This document shows, in pieces, positions 1 through 7,521 of a stretch of 15,171 nt of DNA. Under the pieces are notes generated by a model. It saw only the letters and a list, made by a program, of their open reading frames with translations, did no database searches and was not told the origin of the DNA. The DNA comes from GCA-001735895 sp964651385 (lineage in GTDB: Bacteria > Pseudomonadota > Gammaproteobacteria > GCA-001735895). The stretch is from positions 1-15,171 of the forward strand of contig CAZYYM010000086.1 in the NCBI GenBank assembly GCA_964651385.1, given 5' to 3'. Positions within the stretch are counted from its first letter, which is position 1; every line of letters starts with the position of its first letter. A program made the position numbers and the translations under genes.

Positions 1-13
1 TTCGTGGTTACAA

Positions 14-1129
14 TCATGTATAGCACCCCTGATGCTGTAAATAATCTTCTGCCCACTCAAGATAATCGTCCTCTGAACCTTCAAATAATATAGTCGGTCT
101 CTTGCTATCGAGCTGGTATCGATACATCGGGTCATAATATTGCTCTAGCAAGATTTTTATACCCTCGTGGAAAGCGTTGGCCGAACCGCTGCTAAAGAAC
201 TCGGTTAAAGCCGATTCAAAACAGCTTTTGACAAGAGAATAGCGCTCGCTGCCCATTCGTTTCTGTATTCGCGCAAGGTTATCGAGCACAAATTCGCTGA
301 ATCGGATCCTGGCAAGATCACCAAATTCGGTTTGATACTGCGGCCAGGCCTGTAATACATAGTCTTCAGAAATAAGCTGAATACGCGATTCGGTGTCAAC
401 CCGCAGAATCGCACGTGGGGCTAGCTTCATTTTGTTAAATAGATATTCGGGCATACTGACGCGGCCGATTCGTCGACCCTCGTCTTCCAGAAAAATCGGC
501 GAGCCCGGCCAGCGATGCCGGTGTTTTAAAAATTCGATGGATACCCTGTTTTCCCAGTTAATATTACCCGGTTGACAGTCTCGTGAATTCTGCCCAAAGG
601 CCGATCCACGGTGGTTAGCAATGCCCTCGAAATCGATATGTCGGGAAATTTTGTTTAATACACGGGTTTTTCCACTACCGGTTAAACCGCTGACTATAAC
701 CAGCGGTACCCGGTCGACGCTGATTTCCAGCTCATCGATAAGAAATCGACGCATTGCCTTATAGCCGCCCTTGACAAGCGGAAACTCGATTCCCTGCTCT
801 CGAATCCACTGTTGCGTAGTTCTCGATCGAAGCCCACCCCGGAAACAATACAAATAGCCCTTCTCATGGGCCTTGCAAAACTTTAACCAGGCCTGTAGGC
901 GTTGTTGCCGAATCTCGGGCGTGGCGAGTTCGAGCCCGAGTTTAATTGCCTGCTGCTCACCCGCATTTTTATACTGAATACCAATGGCTTCGCGTTGTTG
1001 ATCGTCGAGTAGTGGCACATTGCAAGCTGTCGGGAAAGCGCCTTTTTCAAACTCAACCGGTGCGCGTACATCCATCAACGGTACATCGTTGAGAAAAATA
1101 GAGCAATAATCGTTGCTATCTTCACGCAC
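14..1129 (-). CDS. mnmH: tRNA 2-selenouridine synthase MnmH (SelU)
   Basis: The product replaces the sulfur of 2-thiouridine at wobble position 34 of Lys, Glu and Gln tRNAs with selenium, using selenophosphate, by way of a geranylated intermediate (known for the family). An N-terminal rhodanese domain (about residues 10-125) carries the catalytic Cys95 in YLYCFRGG. It is followed by a P-loop domain with Walker A GLTGSGKT at 148-155. The length of 371 aa is normal for the family (about 360-370). The start is GTG at 1129, overlapping the end of rlmL by 8 nt (GTGCGTGA), so the gene is probably translated by coupling to rlmL and lacks its own promoter. The selenophosphate synthase SelD must be encoded elsewhere. 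The family is recognised from the rhodanese plus P-loop arrangement and the motif sequences. Confidence 0.95.
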   Translation of the reverse strand: MREDSNDYCSIFLNDVPLMDVRAPVEFEKGAFPTACNVPLLDDQQREAIGIQYKNAGEQQAIKLGLELATPEIRQQRLQAWLKFCKAHEKGYLYCFRGGLRSRTTQQWIREQGIEFPLVKGGYKAMRRFLIDELEISVDRVPLVIVSGLTGSGKTRVLNKISRHIDFEGIANHRGSAFGQNSRDCQPGNINWENRVSIEFLKHRHRWPGSPIFLEDEGRRIGRVSMPEYLFNKMKLAPRAILRVDTESRIQLISEDYVLQAWPQYQTEFGDLARIRFSEFVLDNLARIQKRMGSERYSLVKSCFESALTEFFSSGSANAFHEGIKILLEQYYDPMYRYQLDSKRPTILFEGSEDDYLEWAEDYLQHQGCYT

Positions 1130-3302
1130 GATGACGAATTTCCCAGGATTTATGGATTTGCGGCCGACGTTTAAAATCTTCTGATAAAGTTTCGTGGCTA
1201 ATATCTTTTATCCGGAACAGTGTTGATAACCGATCCGACAGTTTAAACCCCCTGCGATTGGTGGAAAATAACATAACACCCTGTTTATCGAGCAAAACCA
1301 TGGCCTTGTCTATCAGGTTTTCATGATCGCGTTGTATATCTAAAGATTCTGCCATTTTTGCCGAATTGGAAAAAGATGGTGGATCAAGAAAGATAATATC
1401 GAATAGCCCATTTATATCAAATCGATCTGGGCGATTCAGTAAGTCTACTGCATTGGCACGTACAAACTGGATATCATGTCCCCCCAGATCGTTTATCGCG
1501 TGATTTTCTTCGGCCCATTTTAAATAGGTGGCCGACATATCGACATTCACCACTCGGCTGGCCCCACCGAGTGCCGCCTGTACACCAACCGAACCGGTAT
1601 AGCAAAACAAATTCAATACTGATTTATCCTTCGCCATTTCCTTTACCCGATTCCGCGTAATACGGTGATCGAGAAACAATCCTGAATCGAGATAGTCACT
1701 AAGATTCACCAACAATGCAGCATGACCTTCACGTACCTGGAACAATTCTCCCTGATTATCCTGTTTTTGATATTGTTTTTTCCCCCGCTGGCGCTGCCGG
1801 ATTTTGCTGTACAACAGCGATTCATCGATTTCAAACACTTGTTGCACAGCAACTTTCGCCAGTTCGATGCGTTGTTCCGCAGTATCGACATCGATCGTTT
1901 TCGGCGCTTTATATTCCTGCAAGTGATACCAGTGAGTATCCGGCGAAATATCACTTTGGTAAACATCGAGAGCAAAGGCGAATTCGGGAAGATCGGCGTC
2001 GTAAACCCGATAGCAATTGACGTTACTACGTTTCGCCCAACGTTGTAAATGTTTGCTGTTTTTCCTTAAACGGTTTAATAGGGGTTGTATCGCTTCGTTA
2101 TCCTGTTTCGTGCTAGCTGGCGATTCCTTTTCCGGTTTTACATCCTGTGGACTCATTTCAAAACCTGCAAACAGGCAATTGATGGGGCCGTTTTTAATCG
2201 GTTTTTTAAAGTCCCTCTTGAACCGCAACCTGTGCAGCAAATCGGGATTGGCTGAAATTAAATAAAGCCGGCCATTGCCAATGCCTTTCAGACCTTGCCC
2301 TATCTGACCATACAAACTGGCAAGCCCCTGTTCACTTTTCAGGCGCTCGCCGTAGGGTGGATTGCAAAGTACGATTGCCGGACGGTCATCACGCTCTAGC
2401 GCCAGATCGCTAATATCCTGGTGGCTGAATCGAATGTAGTTTTCGACCCCGGCTCTGGCCGCATTGGCATTGGCTATTTTCAACGCACTAGCGTCAAAAT
2501 CGCTGGCCTCTATATGCGGGTTGACAGTGGAATCAATTTGATTTTCCGACTGTTCAACAAGAACTCGCCATATTTCAGTATCATGCTTCAACCATTTACT
2601 AAATCCGAAATAATCCCTGTCCAGACCTGGCGCAATATTTGCCGCGATCATAGCGGCTTCTATGGCAAAGGTGCCCGAGCCGCACATCGGGTCGACAAAT
2701 CGATGTGTTTTTGAAGTCTCGTAATCCCAACCGGATTGGGCAATCATCGAAGCAGCCAGATGCTCCTTGAGCGGTGCACCAGCATGTTCGCTACGGTAAC
2801 CCCGGCGGTGCAAACTCTCACCCGATAAATCCAGGCTGATGCTCGCCTGATTACGGTGTATATTGATATGAATATGTAAATCCGGCTGTTGCTTTTCGAT
2901 AACCGGTCGACTATTCACTTTTTCCCGAAACTGATCGACAATCGCATCTTTCACTTTTAGCGAAGCATAGTGGCTGTGATCAAGATTTGACCGCGACAAG
3001 GTCGCCGACACGGCAAAACTATGCCTCGATGTTAAATGTTGACTCCAGTCTATTTGATATACGCCCTGGTATAATTTTTCTTCGTCGCTGGCTGAAAACT
3101 GCCCTAACTCGCAAAAAACCCGGTTTGACAGGCGCGAACGCAAACATATCTTGTATACTGCGTCGATTTCTCCTCGTACCTCTACGCCACCATACCGTTT
3201 GTTTAATGTAGCGGCACAATTAGTGAGAATTCTTCGCAATTCGTGAAAATGCAGGGTTTCAAAGCCTTTATGGCCGGTGACGAATAGTTTCAGCTCAGAC
3301 AT
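1122..3302 (-). CDS. rlmL: bifunctional 23S rRNA methyltransferase RlmKL (m2G2445 / m7G2069)
   Basis: This is a fusion of two SAM-dependent rRNA methyltransferases that modify helix 74 of 23S rRNA: RlmL makes m2G2445 and RlmK makes m7G2069 (E. coli numbering, known for the family). An N-terminal THUMP domain lies at about residues 45-155. The RlmL domain has DPMCGSGT at 204-211 (SAM binding) and catalytic NPPYGER at 314-320. The RlmK domain has NLFCYTGS at 564-571, with DPPSFSNS at 640-647. At 726 aa it is slightly longer than E. coli RlmKL (about 700). The ATG start shares its A with the stop of the upstream pseudogene remnant (TAATG). The only Shine-Dalgarno-like sequence (GAGAGAG, about 10 nt upstream) lies inside that remnant. 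The gene overlaps mnmH downstream. A hydrophilic linker at about 385-405 separates the two enzymes. Confidence 0.96.
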   Translation of the reverse strand: MSELKLFVTGHKGFETLHFHELRRILTNCAATLNKRYGGVEVRGEIDAVYKICLRSRLSNRVFCELGQFSASDEEKLYQGVYQIDWSQHLTSRHSFAVSATLSRSNLDHSHYASLKVKDAIVDQFREKVNSRPVIEKQQPDLHIHINIHRNQASISLDLSGESLHRRGYRSEHAGAPLKEHLAASMIAQSGWDYETSKTHRFVDPMCGSGTFAIEAAMIAANIAPGLDRDYFGFSKWLKHDTEIWRVLVEQSENQIDSTVNPHIEASDFDASALKIANANAARAGVENYIRFSHQDISDLALERDDRPAIVLCNPPYGERLKSEQGLASLYGQIGQGLKGIGNGRLYLISANPDLLHRLRFKRDFKKPIKNGPINCLFAGFEMSPQDVKPEKESPASTKQDNEAIQPLLNRLRKNSKHLQRWAKRSNVNCYRVYDADLPEFAFALDVYQSDISPDTHWYHLQEYKAPKTIDVDTAEQRIELAKVAVQQVFEIDESLLYSKIRQRQRGKKQYQKQDNQGELFQVREGHAALLVNLSDYLDSGLFLDHRITRNRVKEMAKDKSVLNLFCYTGSVGVQAALGGASRVVNVDMSATYLKWAEENHAINDLGGHDIQFVRANAVDLLNRPDRFDINGLFDIIFLDPPSFSNSAKMAESLDIQRDHENLIDKAMVLLDKQGVMLFSTNRRGFKLSDRLSTLFRIKDISHETLSEDFKRRPQIHKSWEIRHRA

Positions 3303-3741
3303 TAAAGTAATACTCTCTCGATACCGCCGTTGGTCATGCGATTTACAAGCTGATCAAGGCACGTGCCGCAGGATACGATAACCGTCTTAATATCGATACA
3401 GTTCAGTGTATTCGCCACACGATGAAGCAAAACGCATTTGCGCATAGTAATGTCATGACTGTCGGCACATAGCTGGGATAGCACGTCGATATCCTGACTT
3501 GCGATATCAGCTATCAACAACATCGAGGATGATCAGCGCGGCTGACTTTGGTGCTGTATTTAACCGCTTTGAAATAACGTGCATCGAGATGTTCAAGTCC
3601 TGCAAGTTTGACACTTTCCTTGCGATTGCCTTGCAATTCGTTAATCTGTTCCCAGGTGTCCTCACCCATAAATCGGATGACGATTTCACGGTCACTGAAC
3701 GAGGTGTAGTTATATGGAATTTCACGAATTCTTTCAGTCAT
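3302..3741 (-). pseudogene. remnant of a DUF3683 FAD-linked oxidase / Fe-S oxidoreductase gene
   Basis: The first part in one frame (start ATG at 3741, minus strand) reads MTERIREIPYNYTSFSDR and continues EIVIR. This is the characteristic N-terminus of the very large (roughly 1200-1300 aa) DUF3683 FAD/FMN-binding dehydrogenases with C-terminal cysteine-rich domains. That frame stops at 3514. Another frame (3523 to 3302) carries a cysteine-rich-domain-like segment with VIVSCGTCLDQL. It then goes almost directly to TNGGIERVLL, which I recall as the typical extreme C-terminus of the same family. More than 1000 residues are therefore missing from the middle, and the surviving pieces are out of frame. 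A third frame shows a short hydrophobic piece (ALIILDVV) between them. The domain assignments come from memory of the family and were not searched. The terminal 73-codon frame could in principle still be translated. The remnant lies directly upstream of rlmL. Confidence 0.75.
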
Positions 3742-3832
3742 TGGCCAAACATAAGCAATAGGAACGGGCTAAATGCCCCGAGGCTGAATATACCCGTCAT
3801 AAATGAGTTTAATGGAGGCTGTCTCTAGCGGG

Positions 3833-3860
3833 TTGCAATATATCATCTTATCGATATAAA
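3833..3860 (+). promoter_or_regulatory. candidate sigma-70 promoter for the DUF1631 gene
   Basis: TTGCAA at 3833-3838 (4 of 6 match to the -35 consensus) and TATAAA at 3855-3860 (5 of 6 match to the -10) are separated by 16 nt. Transcription would begin near 3867 and leave a leader of about 100 nt before the DUF1631 start. The region is AT-rich, so chance matches are possible. Confidence 0.4.
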
Positions 3861-3875
3861 TGATTACAACATCGA

Positions 3876-3881
3876 ATTATA
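3876..3881 (-). promoter_or_regulatory. candidate -10 element for the pseudogene-rlmL-mnmH transcript
   Basis: On the minus strand a perfect TATAAT lies 135 nt upstream of the remnant's ATG, in the only sizeable intergenic space before rlmL. No good -35 sits at 16-18 nt; the best I can read is GAATTT. If real, the transcript would run through the whole remnant before reaching rlmL. Confidence 0.25.
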
Positions 3882-3964
3882 TGAAAATAGTCGCAGAAAA
3901 ATTCAGCAAATTTAGGCTATATTGCAGGGAACCCAATAGCAATTAAATAGACATATAACCGGAG

Positions 3965-6139
3965 ATGAACACGACTCGTAAAAATAAATCAGCATCGGGT
4001 CATGAAATCTTCGAACAGGCTCTGACGCTGAGCACACAGGGCATAGACCTGCTCTTAAAAAACTTCTTCGACCAGATTTCATATGTAACATTTCATCATC
4101 TATCGGCTAAAGACAGCAAAAGGCTTATAGCTCAAATTAATCGCAAACGAGATGCCATCTATAGGTCTTTTCTTATTCAGTTTAAAAAAAATTTCGCTGA
4201 TTTTGCAGCCTTACGTAAATCCCGCCCCCCTGAATCGAAGGCTTCCGATCGGCATCTACTTGGCCTCGTTGGCACTAATGAATTTACCGAAAGCGAAGAA
4301 CTGGGGTCAACGATCGCTCGATTTGAGGTTCGCTACTACAAATTTTATCTGTCCACGGGCAAAGCGCTCCGCCATTGTATCAGGGGCAACCAGGTTGATC
4401 CGATCGACAACCCGCTACATGTCAAGCACCTGTGTCGGTCCTTTCAGTATTCTATAAAAGGTTTAAACCTTGTAATCGCCCAAAAGATTGCGCTTCACAG
4501 ACTTTTTGCTGACTCCGTTATCGATCGACTGGAACCTCTTTACGCCAGTCTCGAGCAGTATTTTATCGAGCATAACGTACCCCCCGACTGTAATTCGATG
4601 CCGATAAAATCATCTACTCAAGAATCGAGTACAGTGCCTACGCCGGGTAGTTCAGTTGCAACATCTCACATCCCGGCATTAGTCGATGTTTTTCAAAATT
4701 TCAAGGAAAAATCAAATAGAACTGAGGGCGCCTGCAGAGATTTTTTTCCTGAGTTAAAACAAATACTTGGACAACGCGATATTAAAGACTTCAACCACTT
4801 AATCGATCATTTAGCGACTATTTTTGAAGTGGTATTTTCGGACGAGGATCTTGCCGATCGAATTAAGGAACAAATAGCCAGGCTGCAAATATTTATATTC
4901 ATGTCCGAAATCCGGCAAAGTGGATTCCTGATTCACTCGAGTCATCCCGCCCGGCGGCTCATAGAAACAGTTATTCGAACAGAAGTTGATTTTGAATTAG
5001 CGGGCTTGTCAGACCGATCTGGCTATGATTTCTTACGCAAAGAAATCGATAATATCAGTAATGAACCGTTTATCGAGGCCCATACTTACGACAATTTACG
5101 GGAACGATATATTCGATATACTATTGACAAACCCACGTTCGGAACAGTCGCCGATATCAAAGCAGGTGAGAAATCAGGGCATCTAGAAGCTGAAGACGAG
5201 GCTGAATTTAATGCAATATCAGAGCCTGGGTTTGAACCTGACCATGAATCTGAAATGGTAGAAATAGAACTTGTCGATGTTGAACCCGACATCGCCAGCC
5301 AAAAATTCGAGAATAATGTTGCGGTGATTCAGTCCATCGTCGATGAAATAACGATGCCTCTACGAATTCAGGGCCGCTCACTAATACTGTTCGATCAAGT
5401 CTGGTCGCCGTTATTACTCGAAGTCGCAACAGCTCAGGGTTTTAAATCGCCTGCATGGCAACAATTGATAACCATCGCCAAGACCCAGGCCTGGATACTT
5501 ACACCGAAGAACAATCAGGACGATCTTGATAAACTCATGTCAATGTTCGCTACTGTAGAAAGGTCATTGATTCAAAGCATGCAATCTTTGTCGAAATCAG
5601 CGGATCAACAGGCCTCCCTACTGGAGTTTCTGGAACGCGAGCAGGCCGATGTAATCGCGCACACGAGAGCACGTATTGAAGAATCATTACTAGTAGCCGT
5701 GCACTTGAAGGCAAAACCGCCAACCGAGGAGCCCTACCTTGCCAGACAAAAACCGGATAACGATGATTTCTCAGATACGATCAACGAGTTTTCTAATTTG
5801 ATGGAAAGCGGTCGTTTCAATAGATCCCACGGCATACTCAAAGCGCTGAAATCTGAGCATTCTGCCTCTAAACCCAAAACCATAGTCGATGCTAAAAATA
5901 TTCACAAAAGCGACTGGGTAAAATTCAAACGAGACGATAACTGTATTTTGGCTAAGCTTACCTGGAAAGCCAAAGACAATAGTCAATTTATCTTCGTTGA
6001 TCATGACGGTAATCGAGTTTGTGAAATTTCCAGGGCCGGTTTGGACAAGGCACTAACGGCTGGAAATATCTCCCTCATATCGTCCACATCAGTTAGCTCA
6101 CGACGACCTGCCTTTAATGCCATTCAAACGATTAAATAG
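3965..6139 (+). CDS. DUF1631 family protein of unknown function
   Basis: This is a soluble, mostly helical protein of 724 aa with no signal peptide or membrane segment. It resembles the DUF1631 family of proteobacteria. The N-terminal part (about 13-205) has the pattern of that family, including the segment around LVGTNEFTESEEL (101-113) and NPLHVKHLCRSF (149-160). HPARRLI at 327-333 is another family-like motif. The C-terminal half has LFDQVWSPLLLEVA (475-488) and a final small beta-rich domain at about 648-705. That domain is loosely reminiscent of PilZ-type barrels but lacks the RxxxR motif for cyclic-di-GMP. An acidic low-complexity linker spans about 395-445. The ATG is the first possible start, because an in-frame stop lies 9 nt upstream; GGAG abuts it directly, which is unusually close. 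The gene stands alone, converging on sucB. I can assign no biochemical role. Confidence 0.8.
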   Translation: MNTTRKNKSASGHEIFEQALTLSTQGIDLLLKNFFDQISYVTFHHLSAKDSKRLIAQINRKRDAIYRSFLIQFKKNFADFAALRKSRPPESKASDRHLLGLVGTNEFTESEELGSTIARFEVRYYKFYLSTGKALRHCIRGNQVDPIDNPLHVKHLCRSFQYSIKGLNLVIAQKIALHRLFADSVIDRLEPLYASLEQYFIEHNVPPDCNSMPIKSSTQESSTVPTPGSSVATSHIPALVDVFQNFKEKSNRTEGACRDFFPELKQILGQRDIKDFNHLIDHLATIFEVVFSDEDLADRIKEQIARLQIFIFMSEIRQSGFLIHSSHPARRLIETVIRTEVDFELAGLSDRSGYDFLRKEIDNISNEPFIEAHTYDNLRERYIRYTIDKPTFGTVADIKAGEKSGHLEAEDEAEFNAISEPGFEPDHESEMVEIELVDVEPDIASQKFENNVAVIQSIVDEITMPLRIQGRSLILFDQVWSPLLLEVATAQGFKSPAWQQLITIAKTQAWILTPKNNQDDLDKLMSMFATVERSLIQSMQSLSKSADQQASLLEFLEREQADVIAHTRARIEESLLVAVHLKAKPPTEEPYLARQKPDNDDFSDTINEFSNLMESGRFNRSHGILKALKSEHSASKPKTIVDAKNIHKSDWVKFKRDDNCILAKLTWKAKDNSQFIFVDHDGNRVCEISRAGLDKALTAGNISLISSTSVSSRRPAFNAIQTIK

Positions 6140-6144
6140 AATCG

Positions 6145-6171
6145 AAAAAAACCTGACCTAAATCAGCCAGG
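6145..6171 (-). terminator. Rho-independent terminator of sucAB
   Basis: On the minus strand a stem CCTGGC/GTCAGG (six pairs, one G-U) encloses an 8-nt loop and is followed immediately by seven T. It begins about 34 nt beyond the sucB stop and lies between two convergent genes. On the plus strand the same hairpin is followed only by CTTTAT, so it would be a weak terminator for the DUF1631 gene at best. Confidence 0.75.
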
Positions 6172-6204
6172 CTTTATGGTCCCCTGCAGAAATCGCGACG
6201 AGTT

Positions 6205-7386
6205 TTACACGCCTAATAACAAACGGGTCGGATCTTCCAGTGCGTTTTTGATAGTTACCAGAAATTGTACCGCATCTTTACCATCAACAATCCGATGGTC
6301 GTAAGTCAATGCAAGGTACATCATTGGGCGCGCAACAATCTCTCCATCGATCACTACCGGACGCTGCTGAATAGAATGCATACCCAAAATTGCGGATTGA
6401 GGCGGATTCAAGATGGGCGTCGATAGCATAGAGCCGAAAATACCACCGTTAGTAATGCTAAAAGTGCCGCCGGTTAGCTCATCGATACTCAATTTTCCCG
6501 ACTGCGCGCGCTCACCCATGGAACGAATTTCGAGTTCAATATCAGCGTATCCAAGCTGATCGGCATCGCGTAACACAGGTACTACCAGCCCACGGTTTGA
6601 GCTTACTGCAATACCAATATCAAAATAGTCATGGTAAACGATATCGTCGCCGTCGATAGAAGCATTTACTGCCGGGAAGCGTTTCAGGGCTTCAACCGAT
6701 GCTTTAGTGAAAAACGACATCATACCCAATTTGACGCCGTGTGTTTTTTCGAACGATTCCTTATATTTGCCGCGTGCATCCATCATTGGTTTCAGATTAA
6801 CTTCGTTAAACGTCGTTAACATGGCGGCAGAATTCTGCGCCTGTTTCAAACGTTCAGCAATCTTGGATCGCATCCGGCTCATAGGTACCCGGCGATCATT
6901 TCTACCGATGCCGGAAACTACTGCCGCGGGTGCTGGTGTGCTGGCCGGTACGGCAGATTCGGGTTTTTGTTTTTGTAGATGTTGATTTACATCATCTTTT
7001 AGAATGGCGCCTTTTTTACCACTGGCCTTAATCTCTTCAGCCGACAAATCATTTTCGTTCATCAATTTGCGAACCGAAGGACTGGCTTTACTCACGGCCA
7101 CCTTGTCTTCATCTGCTTTGCTCTTTTCGACTGTTTCGGCTTTGGGCACGTCGGTGTTAATGAGAGCAAGAATATCCCCGTCTTTGACCGTATCGCCACT
7201 CTCGAAAGAGATTGACTCAATAACACCTGCATGTGCAGCAACAATTTCAAGTACTACCTTGTCAGTTTCGAGGTCGACTATGTTTTCGTCTACCGATACG
7301 GCATCACCTGCTTTTTTATGCCAGTCACCAAGGGTACCTTCAGTGACCGATTCAGGTAATGCGGGAACTTTAAGTTCAACCAGCAT
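6205..7386 (-). CDS. sucB: dihydrolipoyllysine succinyltransferase, E2 of 2-oxoglutarate dehydrogenase
   Basis: This is the core subunit of the 2-oxoglutarate dehydrogenase complex. It passes the succinyl group from the E1-generated lipoyl adduct to CoA in the TCA cycle. One N-terminal lipoyl domain (about 1-75) has the lipoylated Lys43 in ETDKVVLE. The peripheral subunit-binding domain is at about 101-137 (SPSVRKLM onward). The catalytic domain (about 165-393) carries HRIVDG with His364 and Asp368 as active-site residues. Alanine/proline-rich linkers join the domains. The length of 393 aa is close to the roughly 405 aa of E. coli SucB. The start ATG has a GGAG seven nt upstream. The gene lies downstream of sucA in the same orientation after a 135-nt gap containing a hairpin, and ends at a Rho-independent terminator. 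No lpd follows, so E3 comes from another locus. Confidence 0.97.
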   Translation of the reverse strand: MLVELKVPALPESVTEGTLGDWHKKAGDAVSVDENIVDLETDKVVLEIVAAHAGVIESISFESGDTVKDGDILALINTDVPKAETVEKSKADEDKVAVSKASPSVRKLMNENDLSAEEIKASGKKGAILKDDVNQHLQKQKPESAVPASTPAPAAVVSGIGRNDRRVPMSRMRSKIAERLKQAQNSAAMLTTFNEVNLKPMMDARGKYKESFEKTHGVKLGMMSFFTKASVEALKRFPAVNASIDGDDIVYHDYFDIGIAVSSNRGLVVPVLRDADQLGYADIELEIRSMGERAQSGKLSIDELTGGTFSITNGGIFGSMLSTPILNPPQSAILGMHSIQQRPVVIDGEIVARPMMYLALTYDHRIVDGKDAVQFLVTIKNALEDPTRLLLGV

Positions 7387-7421
7387 GATTTACTCCAGTT
7401 TTCCAGTTTCAGGGAAATATG

Positions 7422-7444
7422 CCGGTTCGACCAATTCGAACCGG
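7422..7444 (-). other. inverted repeat (hairpin) in the sucA-sucB gap
   Basis: Two perfect 9-nt arms, CCGGTTCGA and TCGAACCGG, flank a 5-nt loop. No T-run follows on either strand, so this is not a standard terminator. It lies about 36 nt upstream of the sucB start. Plausible roles are an RNA processing or stability element that sets the E1:E2 ratio, or a protein binding site. The structure is seen directly; the role is inference. Confidence 0.6.
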
Positions 7445-7521
7445 TTTGATAAAAATGATTTTGTGATAATAAATGACTTTTGGGAAATCTGAAACCCGAT
7501 CCTTAAAAAATCTGCTTCAAT

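Noticed and set aside
3499..3828. Plus-strand open frame of 109 codons over the pseudogene region
   Set aside because: It is antisense to a stretch whose minus strand shows family-like protein motifs. The product has no recognisable feature and no clear ribosome binding site.
7004..7492. Plus-strand open frame of 162 codons opposite sucB
   Set aside because: It mirrors the sucB coding strand. Its serine/threonine/alanine-rich composition is typical of an antisense shadow.
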